DNA of 64,000 nucleotides from Tubulanus polymorphus (GCF_964204645.1 NC_134030.1:21023110-21087109); one strand, 5' to 3'; shown: positions 39,323 through 53,530, counted from the first letter of the stretch. The notes: generated by a model not told the origin, from the sequence alone. Numbers and translations: made by a program.

Positions 39323-39943
39323 ATCCCCCGATATGCTCTCGGGTCACGTAAGTTTCCACGACCATCAACGTTTTTAGAAATCATGAAGGTATGAATATGT
39401 CTTCACTGCGCTTACCTTAGTCGCTTCTTCCAACGTGTTCAACTTTCGTAGTGAAAAATATCTAGATTTCTCGAGCCAAAAACAGTCGACGAATGACTAA
39501 AACATATTGCGTGCGACATTCTATACGTTTCAAATACAAATTGAAAAATTGAGAAATTGAACTGATTACACAGCTTGATATCGATTGGAACGGATCGTAT
39601 TTGTTTAAAGGAGTTTCAGCTTTATCCGCCATGCCACCAGAATTTTCTGTCAGAATTGAAATTAGGTTTGCGATGCTCGACAAATTTGGCCCGAGCCCGA
39701 TCCGTGCCAATTTGGCCCGGGCCAAATCGTCTCCAAGTGATCGCGGCTTATCATTTAGGGCAATAGGCCTTCACTCATGTACAGCCTCCTGGCTTGCCCG
39801 TTGTCCTTTCTCCTTTTCACGAATTATCTAATTTATGCTGTATTTATGAATTTGTGTGAAATTTATTGTAAATAGGAGATAAATAAAGAGATATTTCTGA
39901 TATCCCAATTTTCATTATTATTTCATTATTACCATCTGAGAAA

Positions 39944-40372
39944 ATGAACTACAAACGCCAGACATTAGATATTTTATCAGCTCACTTTCAAAAACTGATC
40001 GTCCACACTTCACATGTGTTCAGTGCTTCACCTGAGACATTTCTAATTGAAAATGAACTACAAACACCAGATATGAGACATTTTATCAGCACACTTTCAA
40101 AAACTGATCGTCAACACTTCACATGTGTTCAGTGCTTCACCTGAGACATTTTTAACTGAAAATGAACTACAAACACCAGACATCAGACATTTTGTCAGAA
40201 CACTTTCAAAAACTGATCGTCCACACTTTACATGTGTTCAGTGCTTCACTTGAGACATTTTTGATTGAAAATGAACTACAAACACCAGATATTAGACATT
40301 TATCAGCATACTTTCAAAAACTGATCGTCCACACTTCACATGTGTTCAGAACTTCACCGTAGATATTTTTCA
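39944..40372 (+). repeat. 109-base satellite, array 4
   Basis: About four monomers in plus orientation with the usual ATG-led short frames. Confidence 0.92.
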
Positions 40373-40814
40373 TTGGATATAAACTAAGAAAATCTCACAT
40401 CATATATTTGATCACCTCATATCCAGAAAATGGTCGAAATATCCTGCGCAAGAGTGTGATATTGATTGCCAATACGCGAACATGATAAACGCTTAAACAC
40501 TTCGTTCGAGGTAGTTATCGAGGCCAGTTTTAATCAATAACATCATCGTTAATCTAATTCCATACAGTTATGGGGGTTTTTTAAATAGTATCATCGATTC
40601 CACACAAATATTCATATATGCGGTAGATATTTTAATCTCGCTTTTTACCCGAGAATCGGCCTAAATATCAATCTCTTATCCAGCGATTTTGTGGTCCAAC
40701 TAAACAGACTCTGCAGCAGTTGGATTTACATTAATGGCCTAATTATCGATGAGCAGTTTATTCTAATTCATAAACCGGCTACGGGAAGAATAATAACACG
40801 CGTCAGTTCACCAA

Positions 40815-41050
40815 ACAACCTTCTTATCTCACGTACAAAATCTAACTTTGGTGATCGTATTTTTCGGCTTCTGGCCCCAAACTTTGGAATTCCCTCCTGG
40901 CCTTGCGGGCTTGAAATCACTGGACTCAATCGATAGTTTCAGCTCAAAACATGGTTGTTCCACAAACACTTTGGAGAAACAGCGCTTTGAGCTTGGCATG
41001 GAAAGGCGCTATATAAATATTCTTTATTATCATCATTATCATTATCATTG
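40815..41050 (+). mobile_element. LINE fragment (L2/CR1-like), C-terminal coding end and 3' tail
   Basis: A damaged frame reads SRTKSNFGDRIFRLLAPNF, the conserved end of many L2/CR1-type reverse transcriptase proteins (GDRxFxxxAPxxW). It is followed by 'CTTGGCATGGAAAGGCGC' and 'TATATAAAT', the typical 3' end of that group, and a TTATCATTA microsatellite. The 5' part is missing. Dead copy. Confidence 0.65.
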
Positions 41051-41246
41051 CCGTTGCCGTTGCCGTTGCCGTTACCGTCACCGTCACCGTCACCGTCACC
41101 GTCAACTTTACCGTTACCGTTACCGTTACCGTTACCGTTACCGACCGTTACCGTTACCGTCACCGTCACCGTCAGCGTCACCGTCACCGTCAACTTTACC
41201 GTTACCGTTACCGTTACCGTTACCGTTACCGTTACCGTCACCGTTG
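41051..41246 (+). repeat. CCGTTA/CCGTCA hexanucleotide array
   Basis: About 195 bases of CCGTTG, CCGTCA and CCGTTA hexamers in blocks, directly after the microsatellite tail of the LINE fragment. Open frames on both strands are artefacts. Confidence 0.93.
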
Positions 41247-41859
41247 GTCGGTCTAATCTTGGGGTAATCATTATCATTCAGCATTTTATTCACGTAGTGA
41301 CGTCACCTGAATACATGTAGAAAGCTAATAATGTTCGGTGTATTTGGTATAGATTGAAACAACGTTATTCAGGGATAGGGAATTCGTTTTTTATATAATT
41401 GATTATCAATTCATTTCAGTTTTCATCGGTTGTGTTGACACTCGAGGAGCCCCGCACTCTGTCAAACTGGTAGCACATGTATTTGCTCATCGATTCATCA
41501 TGAGTTTCTAATCGATCAGAAATTAGTAACCAGAACCTCAAACGCACTAGGCGATTGGTATACGTGTATTTGCTCATAGATTCCCGATGATTGCTAATCG
41601 GTCAGAAATTTCAGTAACCGGAAACTTCAGCGCAACAGGTGAGTAAATCGGCTGACATTTATTCGATGGTGAATTGTTTAGATGTCGCTATCTAGTATAC
41701 AGCAGAATAAGCATTTCTAGATTCCAACTGATGGAAATTCTAATGTAAGCTCAATAAGATTCGCCTTACCACCGATACCGCCGAAAGACTGACTTTTTTA
41801 ATCATTGTGTTTTTAAGGTGCTAATCGTCAACCGAGCTCCGGTACTGCGGGTATAAAAG

Positions 41860-42905
41860 TAATAGTGCAATACAATACGATACAATAGAGAACAATGCAG
41901 TACAATCGAATACAATGCAATTCAATACAATCGAATACAATGCAATTCAATACAATCGAATACAATTCAATGCAATACAATCGAATACAATGCAATTCAA
42001 TACAATCGAATACAATTCAATGCAATACAATCGAATACAATTCAATGCAATACAATCGAATATAATGCAATTCAATACAATCGAATACAATGCAATTCAA
42101 TACAATCGAATACAATGCAATGCAATACAATCGAATACAATGCAATTCAATACAATCGAATACAATTCAATGCAATACAATCGAATACAATTCAATGCAA
42201 TACAATCGAATACAATGCAATTCAATACAATCGAATACAATTCAATGCAATACAATCGAATACAATTCAATGCAATACAATCGAATACAATGCAATTCAA
42301 TACAATCGAATACAATTCAATGCAATACAATCGAATACAATGCAATTCAATACAATCGAATACAATTCAATGCAATACAATCGAATACAAGTCAATGCAA
42401 TACAATCGAATACAATGCAATTCAATACAATCGAATACAATTCAATGCAATACAATCGAATACAATGCAATTCAATACAATCGAATACAATGCAATGCAA
42501 TACAATCGAATACAAGTCAATGCAATACAATCGAATACAATGCAATTCAATACAATCGAATACAATTCAATGCAATACAATCGAATACAATGCAATTCAA
42601 TACAATCGAATACAATTCAATGCAATACAATCGAATACAATTCAATGCAATACAATCGAATATAATGCAATGCAATACAATCGAATACAATTCAATGCAA
42701 TACAATCGAATACAAGTCAATGCAATACAATCGAATACAATTCAATTCAATACAATCGAATACAATTCAATGCAATACAATCGAATACAATGCAATTCAA
42801 TACAATCGAATACAATTCAATGCAATACAATCGAATACAATTCAATGCAATACAATCGAATGCAATGCAATTCAATACAATCGAATACAATGCAATGCAA
42901 TGCAA
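41860..42905 (+). repeat. 25-base minisatellite built from pentamers
   Basis: About 40 units of the form 'AATACAATCGAATACAATTC' plus 'AATGC', itself made of five related pentamers. Variants TTCAATGC, TGCAATTC and GTCAATGC alternate. Long frames on both strands are by-products of the missing stop codons. Confidence 0.95.
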
Positions 42906-42911
42906 AATACA

Positions 42912-43012
42912 AGATACGATACGATACGATACGATACGATACGATACGATACGATACGATACGATACGATACGATACGATACGATACGATACGATACGAT
43001 ACGATACGATAT
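42912..43012 (+). repeat. GATAC pentanucleotide array
   Basis: About 20 perfect pentamers, directly following the 25-base array. The ATACG/ATACA likeness suggests that one arose from the other. Confidence 0.95.
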
Positions 43013-43169
43013 AACACAATGCAGGTGATTAAATCGGGGATTTTCTTTTATTCTGTACTACGGCCTTCCAGTTTTTCCACATCCGCCCCGTAGTGGGCGA
43101 GTTATCTGTGCAGCTATGATTGGGCGATGGTTAAAAACGTTCATATAAAAAACGTCGGATACTTATCAT

Positions 43170-43176
43170 TATAAAA
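43170..43176 (+). promoter_or_regulatory. TATA box of the GPCR gene at 43214
   Basis: TATAAAA, 44 bases before the ATG at 43214. A start about 30 bases downstream would leave a 5' UTR of only 10-15 bases. Confidence 0.55.
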
Positions 43177-43213
43177 GCCGTTCTATTCGCGTCATTATTT
43201 TGTTTGTGACAAC

Positions 43214-44314
43214 ATGGCTCACAACGAGGCTCACAACATGGCTCACAACGAGGCTCACAACATGGCTCACAACACCACCATCAATATCACTGATAATCTG
43301 AGCGCCGCGATTTGTCCAATCAGAACCGTCTATGTCCACATACACTACATATACCTACTCGGTATTGGTCCGCTATGCGTAATTGGACTGAATTTCAACT
43401 GTTTAATTTTCCTGACAATCCGACACCGGCAGGTGCGCGTTTCCGGCAACCAGACGAACTCGTTCTTGTTGCAACAGTTAGCGATTAGCGACGGTTGTTT
43501 CCTGGTGATTTCATTCGTATTTTTCGTCGTGCGACATTTGTACGAGCGACTGCGCAACGCCGGCGAGTTAACCGTCTACAAACTGAACGATACAGCGATC
43601 GGTTATATTCTCTTCTTCGCTACGATATTTCCGTATTTCTTCGCCCAACAGATCCGCAGTTGGGTCGTCGTCACGATGTCCGTCGATCGATTTCTGCACA
43701 TTCGTTTCCCGTTTTGGGCTCGAAAATACGCCACGGTCCAATTGTACAAAACCGTTTTTACGGCCAACATCGCGATATCGGCTTTTGTGCATTTATTCAC
43801 GGGGTACCTGACTCACGGCGTCGTTCTAAAACCACACCGGTGTCTACCGGGCCGGCCTAGGTATCTCGGAAAATTCTATGGCTTTGTCAGTTGGGATATC
43901 ATGAGAAAGTACAATAGCATAACCTATTTTGTGTTTCTGATCGGCGTTCCGCTATTGGTCTTATGCTGCGTCAACATTTTGCTGATCTCAGCAGTCCGGC
44001 GTGCCGCCAAACTATCAAAGTCGCTTGCCGCAGAAGGCGATTCCTCCTCCGGCGAGGCCCGGGCGCAGAATCAAGCAACATTGATGGTGATCGCTGCCGT
44101 AGCTGTGTTCATATTATGCGAAAGCCCGGCTTGCGTTGATCGGGTTGCCGGGCTTATCTACGCGTTCAAAGGTGTGTCGAATTTTCTTAACTACGCACGA
44201 AAAATCAGCCTTTTACTGGTGATTCTAGATTCGGTTCTGAATTTCCCGGCTTACTGTTTTTTCAGCAAAAGATTTCGTAGAGACGTCCTACAGTGTATAA
44301 CAATTCGGCATTAG
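43214..44314 (+). CDS. Intronless class A peptide-type G protein-coupled receptor
   Basis: Single-exon frame of 366 residues. The N-terminus is a direct repeat (MAHNEAHN twice, then MAHN) followed by two possible N-glycosylation sites (NTT, NIT). TM1 has GLNFNCLIF. TM3 is followed by MSVDRFLHI in place of DRY. A WARKYAT loop precedes TM4. TM6 has CESPAC (the CWxP position), and TM7 ends with NFPAYCF instead of NPxxY. Layout and motifs resemble invertebrate FMRFamide-type peptide receptors. Ligand is unknown. The third inner loop is rich in Ala/Ser/Lys. A TATA box precedes the start and AATAAA follows at 44378-44383. GC content is higher than in the surroundings, as expected for coding sequence. 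Confidence 0.88.
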   Translation: MAHNEAHNMAHNEAHNMAHNTTINITDNLSAAICPIRTVYVHIHYIYLLGIGPLCVIGLNFNCLIFLTIRHRQVRVSGNQTNSFLLQQLAISDGCFLVISFVFFVVRHLYERLRNAGELTVYKLNDTAIGYILFFATIFPYFFAQQIRSWVVVTMSVDRFLHIRFPFWARKYATVQLYKTVFTANIAISAFVHLFTGYLTHGVVLKPHRCLPGRPRYLGKFYGFVSWDIMRKYNSITYFVFLIGVPLLVLCCVNILLISAVRRAAKLSKSLAAEGDSSSGEARAQNQATLMVIAAVAVFILCESPACVDRVAGLIYAFKGVSNFLNYARKISLLLVILDSVLNFPAYCFFSKRFRRDVLQCITIRH

Positions 44315-44377
44315 CATTTTAGCCACGCCAGACAGGCCTTCCGCAGTTATGAGTTAATAATGTTAACTCTAAGCGAG

Positions 44378-44383
44378 AATAAA
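44378..44383 (+). terminator. Poly(A) signal of the GPCR gene
   Basis: AATAAA 64 bases after the stop codon of the receptor at 43214-44314. Confidence 0.6.
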
Positions 44384-45419
44384 TTCATTTTCAATTAGTC
44401 AATGAGTTAACTCCCATCTCTGCGATGGTGCCGGCTACCAGAAGTCGAAAGTTCTTCACTTGGCTATAGATTCTTAGGTATGAGGATCCAATCCAATATA
44501 AATACCATAGATTCGGTATTTTCAAGACGCGAGACGATGTAGATCAGCTATCACTGACCAACAACGTCTATGTTCAGTGCTCAGTGTAGTTTGTTAGGTC
44601 TACCAAATCGCTGATAATCATCGGATCGGCTCATGGTGGTATGTGAGAGTATCCGATCGTGATACTATCAAACCGCGCACAGCTTTACTGACTATACGTC
44701 CAGTATTGACTTATCAATTTGTTTACAGCGCGCAAATTTCCGACCCAAAGCGTACGAAATCAATTCTCATGTGGATTTTTCATTGCTTGGTATTGACGTT
44801 TCAAATTGAATGCACCGTCTCAATTTGCGCTCCGAAGCGCGCGAAATTAATTCTAATGTTTCTCATGCAGTTCGTTAAATCTGGTGTACCATGTCACGTG
44901 CTCATCATTCTATCTGACACATCTACGGTTTCAGCTTGTATACTCCTATGGCAATTGCAAAGATATCAAGGCAAGGTGTTACGTTTCAAAACATTTATTT
45001 ATTTTTCGCCAATCGTAGCACAATCTGCACCCCAATATAACTAAGCTATGAGAACAACATTGCCCTGCAATATGCGCGACAGGGGCCTGACACAAAAAGC
45101 TTTGGACCCCAGTATCCTAGCTGCCTAGTTTACCTACATACCGGGGCCCAAAATCTTTACTGGTCAGGTCACTATGCACCGTATAAATTCACATTTGAAT
45201 ACGACGCGTGCATGGTGTGACTATGGCATTTGCTAAAAGGTACGAATGCTATATTTGAACGGACGATACAGATGACTCTGAAGGCTATTCTTTCGAAACC
45301 TTACGAATAGACACTTCGAATAAAATTTGGGAAACCAACAGTTCAGAATGGGTGAATAAACAAACTAACAAAGAATTTACTTTTATTTTGAAAAATATCA
45401 TCACATTTGCATTCCATAA
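44384..45419. other. Intergenic with a short direct repeat
   Basis: No gene recognised. Two similar ~110-base units at about 44700-44850 share 'GCGCGCAAATTTCCGA'-like and 'GAAATCAATTCTCATG'-like parts. Confidence 0.4.
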
Positions 45420-45765
45420 CACATCCTCCCCCGGCAGGGATTCGAACCTGATGGCATCGAGATTCCCACGGCACGAAACCCTGCCATAATCGACCGTGTG
45501 CGCAGATACATGCGCAGTTCAGATGATGTGATTTTTAGCCAATCAGAAATCCCGTTTTATTTTAGCCCGGGTTTTCCCATTTATAGTTCATCCTTGAAAT
45601 TTGCCTCAACGATTATACAACGAGCAATCTGATTGGTGCCGCCAGTTTTCGTTCGGAAAGCTGCGCATGTACCTGCGCACCCGGTCTACTGATGCAGGGG
45701 TTCGTGCCGTGGCTGAGTGTAGCGATGCCAGGTTAGAGTCCCTGCAGAGGGAGGATGTCCATAAC
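45420..45765. mobile_element. Inverted pair of tRNA-derived SINE-like sequences
   Basis: The left arm in minus orientation contains GGTTCGAATCCCTGCC, a perfect T-arm/B-box. The right arm in plus orientation has GCCGTGGCTGAGTGTA (A-box-like) and GGTTAGAGTCCCTGC. The arms match each other inversely over about 130 bases, with a centre near 45580-45600. The head resembles a tRNA-Ser gene but is too short for a functional tRNA. Confidence 0.65.
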
Positions 45766-48700
45766 ATAGAAATAAAGAACAATTTGAGGATTTCAATTCA
45801 TGCCTCCAACAAGTGATAAAAGTCGATATCATTTATTCGAAGAGAACTCATTCGGTAGAAAAGAAACGATGAAAATAAGCAGGACCAAGCCCAAGGGCTT
45901 CATTTCAACCGGCATTGAATTCTCATAATTTATTTCTAGCTTCTGTTAAAGGTGACAAAAATTGTCGTCATAATAAAGAGATGTTAAAATGACAACCAAA
46001 ATATAGCTAGGACAATTTAATGATTATCATACTGTTCACATTTGTCAAGAAACTGTTCCTCTTTTTTTCGATAGAACCTCGATTGGTATTTCCATAGGAA
46101 AGCATCAACGTTTGATTGTTGCTAAAACTTCATGAAACGATTGGAAGGTTTTAACGTGAATCATATTTATTCTTATACAACAATTATAGAAAATGCCAGA
46201 TTACGTGCTGGAGGAATTATAATGTAAGTTCCTCAAACACGTGGACTGTATATCAAAAATAATCCAACCATGGACGCATAAACTAGGACGATTAACTAAT
46301 TAACACTGTTCATATATCCTCATTTACCAAGAAACTGCTCCTCTATTTTCAATAAGACCTTAATTGAAATCCATCGTGGTATACAACTTCATTTGGGCCT
46401 TTGAAAATATCAAAGCCATGAGAATAGAACATCTACAGTTCTGTAAATACTCGCAGAATACCGCCTAACGTTATGGACCCATCTGGAACTCTGGTGGTTA
46501 ACGTTATGAAATACTATCTGCTCTCAGATTTTTGGTACTATTTTTAAGGCGCATCGGACTGGTCAGTCGTCCGTAAAAATCTTAAGATACATTTAAATGA
46601 TTTCCAAAAAAAATTGGTTTCCAAACAAATGTTAAAAAACATAGCCAGTATGCACAGAACTGTAGGTGGCGCCCACACTTTTTGGCCAAGTCAAGATTTT
46701 CAAAACATCATTAAAATCCAAAAACGAGAATATTACGCGTATTAACTTTTTATTGCGTCTAAAGTCTTAAGTTTATTAAAATCTGAAAATCTATGTCCAC
46801 ATATTTTCGCAAATACAAATTTTTTAAATACCGAATACTTAAAACGTTTTAGCTAACATTATTATGACGCCAAGGGAATATAAAATGAACCACTATTTCT
46901 AAGATTGATTGATAGAAGACTAAAAGACCAATTCATCCAATCAAGGCAGGTTGATATGGAGAACAGGTTTATATGTCATTATCACAAATCATTCAAGCTA
47001 TACTTAACTAACTATGCAAATTATCTGAACTTTAGTTCACAATATCATGTTTATATTATATCTCAGTCTAGACGTAACTCAATCAACCGATGAGTCAAAA
47101 CCAGGCGGTGGATGCGATCATTTAAACAGCGTCACCAACCTAACTATGGAGCGTAGATTTTATGGGACTAAGAAGGAACTTTCAGTCAGATTACGAAATG
47201 ACTCTGTTTACAGATTTGTCTCCACGAAAACAGTTCACCCAATCAATTTTAAAGTATAAGGATGCTATTCTATCGAGATATTCAAACGTAGATAGTTCCT
47301 TCTCAGGCCACAGAACCCTAACTATCCTCACTTCAATTCCATAAATAAATCATTACAAGTAGACTGTAATCTGGTAAATTTCGTTAACTACATTTCCAAC
47401 TATAGACCAGTTTGTAAAAATGCGATGTGTAAAAATAAAACAGTTCTTCACTATACTTGGAAGTCCACTTTTGTCTCTGTTGCTCCTCAAGTGTTTATAA
47501 GATTCACTAGCTGCTCTTCAAGTGTTTTAAGATGCACTAGCTGCTCCTGAGTCAATGTTTATAAGATGAACTAATATCTTTGCTCCTCCGGAATCAGTGT
47601 TTATAAGTTACACTATTGTCTCTGCTGCTCCTGAATCAGTGTTTTTAAGATGCGCTATTGTCCATGCTGCTCCTCGAGTGTTGATGGAAACCGCTACTGC
47701 TGCTCGAGAAGTGTTGGTAGAAATCCACCATCATTTGTTGAAGAAATCCTTCGTTGGGCGATAACTCGCTGCTGGCAGCACTACTTCTCATCTGGACGTC
47801 TGCAGTTTTCATCGGGTTCAGTAGTCGTCTACTTTTGGTTGTCGTTTACTAATCGAACACCATTATTTTCAGGATAGAGTTTAGCTGAAATAAGAAAAAA
47901 AGAACATCCTTTGACGCAGACGATCCTAACGAGCATTGATGATAATTTACACGATTATTTGAATTATACTGGACGCCAATTTTTTCATACAGGAAAATTC
48001 ATCGAAATTGACTGCAGTTTAAAAGTCCAATAATTTATAGTAGTTTAGTAGTTTTATACATCACTGTTTAGACCAGTAACGATAGAATATAAGGCTTGAT
48101 TCAAAATCAGTCGTACGGACCGTTACATGTAAATTATAATACAGCAAATTATTAGACAATAAAGAGGTCTGAAATGTCTATACTATAAGAATTTCCGAAC
48201 ATTTAAACCCATCTCTATTCTAGATATTTAAACAATACATATTTTTAGCTATAGTTTATTTCAGCAATTTGAGTGCCTATATCCTAGTAAGCCTACTAGT
48301 AATTACCCTCTATTGATTAATTATAACTGACCTATTTACATTTCAACAATCAGACAAGAATATTCATATGGGACTTCACGAGTAATATTTGGTGCAATGA
48401 TTGTCTTAGATATTAATTCACTAATAACCATATACCGGCCACAGAGGTTCAATCTTCAATTTATATTAAAATTGAGATACCAAACTTCACCAGCGCCTCT
48501 GTTCTCTGCAGTGCTATACGCATCCTGCCCTTGATGCTAACTCAGAAATAAAAAATCAACTTAGCTTTTTATGAAGACTGCCAGGTTCTGTTTCAAAAGG
48601 TCTCTTGGTGTTTTGTTGATGAGTTTTATTCAAGCTTGACTCTTCCATGGTCACTTCTGGTCGGTAGGGTCTAGATGGCTAATGTATCTCATGCTGGGCC

Positions 48701-48828
48701 TTTCCAGATTCAAGTTTAGCTGAAATGAGAAAAAGAATGACATTCTGTAGTCATACAATTCTTTGATTAATTGCAATTTACATGTGTATCAACTTAACTT
48801 TCTTAAGATTGCCGAGTTCAGTATCGCC
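45766..48828. other. Gene-poor stretch with degenerate repeats
   Basis: About 46010-46120 and 46270-46370 are diverged direct copies ('TTGTCAAGAAACTGTTCCTC' type). About 47450-47720 holds four to five rough units with 'CTGCTCCTGAATCAGTGTTT'. I see no supported gene. Confidence 0.4.
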
Positions 48829-48883
48829 TTAGTGTAGCATCCTTCCTCCGTCATCTTCTTCGTCATAGTCTTCTGGGGGAGTC
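48829..48883 (-). CDS. Candidate terminal exon with acidic tail
   Basis: A strong acceptor on the minus strand precedes 17 codons ending in a stop (TPPEDYDEEDDGGRMLH). Two similar acceptor plus short-tail units follow on the same strand near 48732 and 47879. No upstream exons could be joined, so the exon's gene is unknown and it may be chance. Confidence 0.25.
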
Positions 48884-48919
48884 CTGAAATGAAAAAAAGA
48901 GAAGAGCGATGAAAACCTG

Positions 48920-49110
48920 GTACGGAACAAAACTAATGTTCGAAAGCTTTTCAGCTCTCCGTCGCCGGTCACATGTCGAGAACACCAGACAATGAGCCAG
49001 CCAGGAATATACTACCCTCTACACGCCCTCACACAGAACGCGAAAACCAGAATGACAACGCCCCACATTCCCCATCTAACTGCAGGATGTACTGGGCGAC
49101 GTCAGTAACT
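48920..49110 (+). mobile_element. Non-LTR retrotransposon fragment, plus copy
   Basis: Frame-broken sequence with the reverse-transcriptase tail motif 'AGHMSR.PDNEPARN.LPSTRP'. It matches inversely the fragment at 49535-49715. Both are short dead pieces. Confidence 0.6.
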
Positions 49111-49199
49111 GACACACCTGTAAAATTGCTCGAAACACAAATGGCGCAGTACAACCAGCTTGACCGGGTGAGATTCAGGATCTCAACTAGCACCCAAAA

Positions 49200-49480
49200 G
49201 CGTGACAAGAGACTTCATCCACCGACCGAGGTTGTCACAAGGACACAATGAAACTAGCACTCACAAGCCGACGAGAGACTTCATCCACTGACCGGGGTTA
49301 TCACAAGGACACAATGAAAACTAGCACTCAAACTAGAAATCAAAGAGCGTGACAGTAGAATCATCCCTCAGCCGACTCAGAATACCAGAAACAAAGAGCG
49401 TGACAGTAGAATCATCCCTCATCCGGGCGGTCACAAGGACACAATGAATGCTAGTAGCGTGACAATCCAGTATAACCACT
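49200..49480 (+). repeat. Short tandem repeat between the retroelement fragments
   Basis: Three to four units of roughly 60-70 bases with 'CACAAGGACACAATGAA' and 'GAGACTTCATCC' or 'GTGACAGTAGAATCATCC'. Confidence 0.65.
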
Positions 49481-49534
49481 CCATTCGTATCCCGCGCAAT
49501 CCCGCAGATATGCCCGTTATTGACATCACTCAGC

Positions 49535-49715
49535 ACACTTTGTAGATAGGTGGGGGCAGTGAGGCCTCGTCATCCTGGTTTTCGTGTTCCGTATGAGGGC
49601 GTGTAGAGGGCAGAATTTCCTGACCGACTCTTTGTCTGACATCCTCGACACATGACCGGCGAAGGAGAGCTGACGCTTTCGGACGTTAGTTTTGTTCCAG
49701 CAAACGTTGAAATTC
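49535..49715 (-). mobile_element. Non-LTR retrotransposon fragment, minus copy
   Basis: Minus-strand frame with 'RKRQLSFAGHVSRMSDKESV' followed by a 'KFCPLHA' segment, as found near the C-terminus of RTE/Jockey-like reverse transcriptase proteins. Truncated at both sides. Confidence 0.65.
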
Positions 49716-51083
49716 GACAGAGAAATCGGCCCTGAAAAATAAAACGGATTAGACGCTGAAAAACAGTATGGATTAATAAACACAGAACAGTACAGGACAG
49801 CACACGGACGGACAGTAACACATAAAACATAAAGACGTCGTTCCTCGCAAAGGAGGAACCAGCTAGTAGAGCGCAGCGTAATCGCGAGGATGATCGCCGG
49901 GATGATCGCCGGGATGATCGCCGGGATGAACGCCATATTCGAAATCCTGTCAGCACAGTGTGAAGATCAAGAGATGAATGACTGGCCTAGTGATTCTACT
50001 CACCGTCGACCGGTGGCGTATTTCAATATTTACCAATAGGCAGCCGCGCTGTTGTCTCTACTGTTGAAAGGCTTTACATTGAAGTTTGCTGACCGTTCCG
50101 CTGTTACACACGCTAGGCGATCGTGACGTCACCTCTGTAATACATCCAGCATATAGACTGGGCACACAGGTACCATTGAAAATTGATCTATAGAAATATC
50201 TCTGAACATTTCGAATTGTCGAAGTTACCGCATGATAAAACACTGACGCGACGTCACCACCTCTATACACCCGGCATCTGGATATGGTATGGAATTCCTG
50301 GAGGGACATGCCAGTTGCTAGTTGCCAGTTGCCAGTAGCCAGCTGCCAGTTAGTAGAAGAGTTTCTGGTGGATCCTCGCTTGCCACTGGCTGTCGGACCG
50401 TGACTCTGAAATTTCCAATTTTGTATTTCGCCTTTCAATTTGATGTCTGTATTGTATGGAAGACCTGGAGGAACATGCCAATTGCTTGTTGCAGATTGCC
50501 AGTTGCACATTTTTCAATCCGTCCGCCATTTTTTTAATATTTTACCATTTACTCCATATCAAGCATGGATAATATCAATAACACGATATAGCCATTATCA
50601 GTAACAGGTTTTCAGGCAAAAAAAATCAGTTTTAGCCAGTAAGGAATTGTTTCTGATGATTGACACCGGGGCTGTGAATAGCCTACGGCTACTAAACACC
50701 GACCGGAGCCGACTACGAGACCATTACGTACTCACGATTCTTTTTTCACTTTAAAGCGAAATTAGACTCGAACATAAATACAGAAATTGCAGGCAAAATG
50801 TTAACCGTTGGAACCGACGAAGAAAAAGCAGTACTGAAAGCAATGAAAGAGACATTTCCATATGCTACTGACTCAATTGTTATGCTACCGACTTAATAGA
50901 AAACGTAAAACGGCATTTGCAACTCAAAATTGGGGTGAATGATAAAATAAAAGATGAAATAGTCGACACTTCATTTGGTTTTTAGTAGGAGCCCGGGCGT
51001 GGGGCTAGTCTGACCAAGACTCCGAATGCGGCCTTAGCAACGAACCGAAAAAAAGCAAGATAAAACAAGAACACTTAGTTTCA
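49716..51083. other. Intergenic, repeat remnants
   Basis: Contains 'TGCCAGTTGCCAGT' runs near 50310-50350, with a diverged copy near 50470-50500, and a piece of the 77-base satellite near 50365-50390. No gene supported. Confidence 0.4.
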
Positions 51084-51089
51084 TTTATT
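51084..51089 (-). terminator. Poly(A) signal of the GRB2-like gene
   Basis: AATAAA on the minus strand, 84 bases after the stop codon at 51173. It supports the gene ending here rather than continuing to a further SH3 exon. Confidence 0.55.
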
Positions 51090-51172
51090 TCATAGTTTCA
51101 TATTTTTTCTATGAAGGTTCTATAATTCTAACTAGATTCTAATTGTTATTTCTCTTTGCACATCTGGTCGGT

Positions 51173-51994
<822 letters not shown>

Positions 51995-52087
51995 TATGCA
52001 CTGTATGTACTAGTACACACAAGTTATAAAGTTATTCCATACGCGCAGTACAACACAAGGCACGGATTTACTTTATGATTCGATTCG

Positions 52088-53059
<972 letters not shown>

Positions 53060-53525
53060 GGCAGATGAACTCAACATTACCTAGACTGGTCGCCGGATTC
53101 GTGGTAGCATATCAGACGAAGATGAGGAACATCTCCTTCTGCATTGCACAGTGTTTAATATCAGGCGATCTAAACTATACATGGGACCTTGCCAGATTTT
53201 CAACATTTGATTTTAATCTTAACTGTAATTCGGACAAAATAGCCTTTCTATTAGGCAGTAACGACCGTGAAATCATGAAGTATATTCAACAGTTATTTCT
53301 GACTGTTCTTGTATTAGGAACTTGAAATTGTTTGGTGTACTACCGAAATAATACCATAATTTCTCTGTATTTTTGATTGTTTTGTAACTTGTAACTATTT
53401 TTGTACCTTTATATCACATTTTCTTTCAGTTTGTTTCTCTATTGTAAACAATCCGATAATGTTATGTTCATTAAGGAACAATAAAGTTTATTGTATTGTG
53501 TTGTAATGTATTGTATTGGTCTCTA
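53060..53525 (+). mobile_element. LINE 3' fragment with short tail
   Basis: One frame reads DEDEEHLLLHCTVFNIRRSK, the Cys/His-type C-terminal motif of non-LTR reverse transcriptases. A second frame continues with LGSNDREIMKYIQQLF to a stop near 53325, so at least one frameshift lies between. The 3' end is a TATTGTATTGTG-type tail. Dead fragment. Confidence 0.6.
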
Positions 53526-53530
53526 CTTTC

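Noticed and set aside
41915..43093. 392-codon and other frames rich in Gln-Tyr-Asn on plus and Ile-Leu-Tyr-Cys on minus
   Set aside because: 25-base repeat without stops in several frames. Composition is dictated by the repeat.
45423..45500. Functional tRNA gene
   Set aside because: A good B-box is present, but the molecule is too short and lacks acceptor and anticodon arms. It is better read as a tRNA-derived SINE head.
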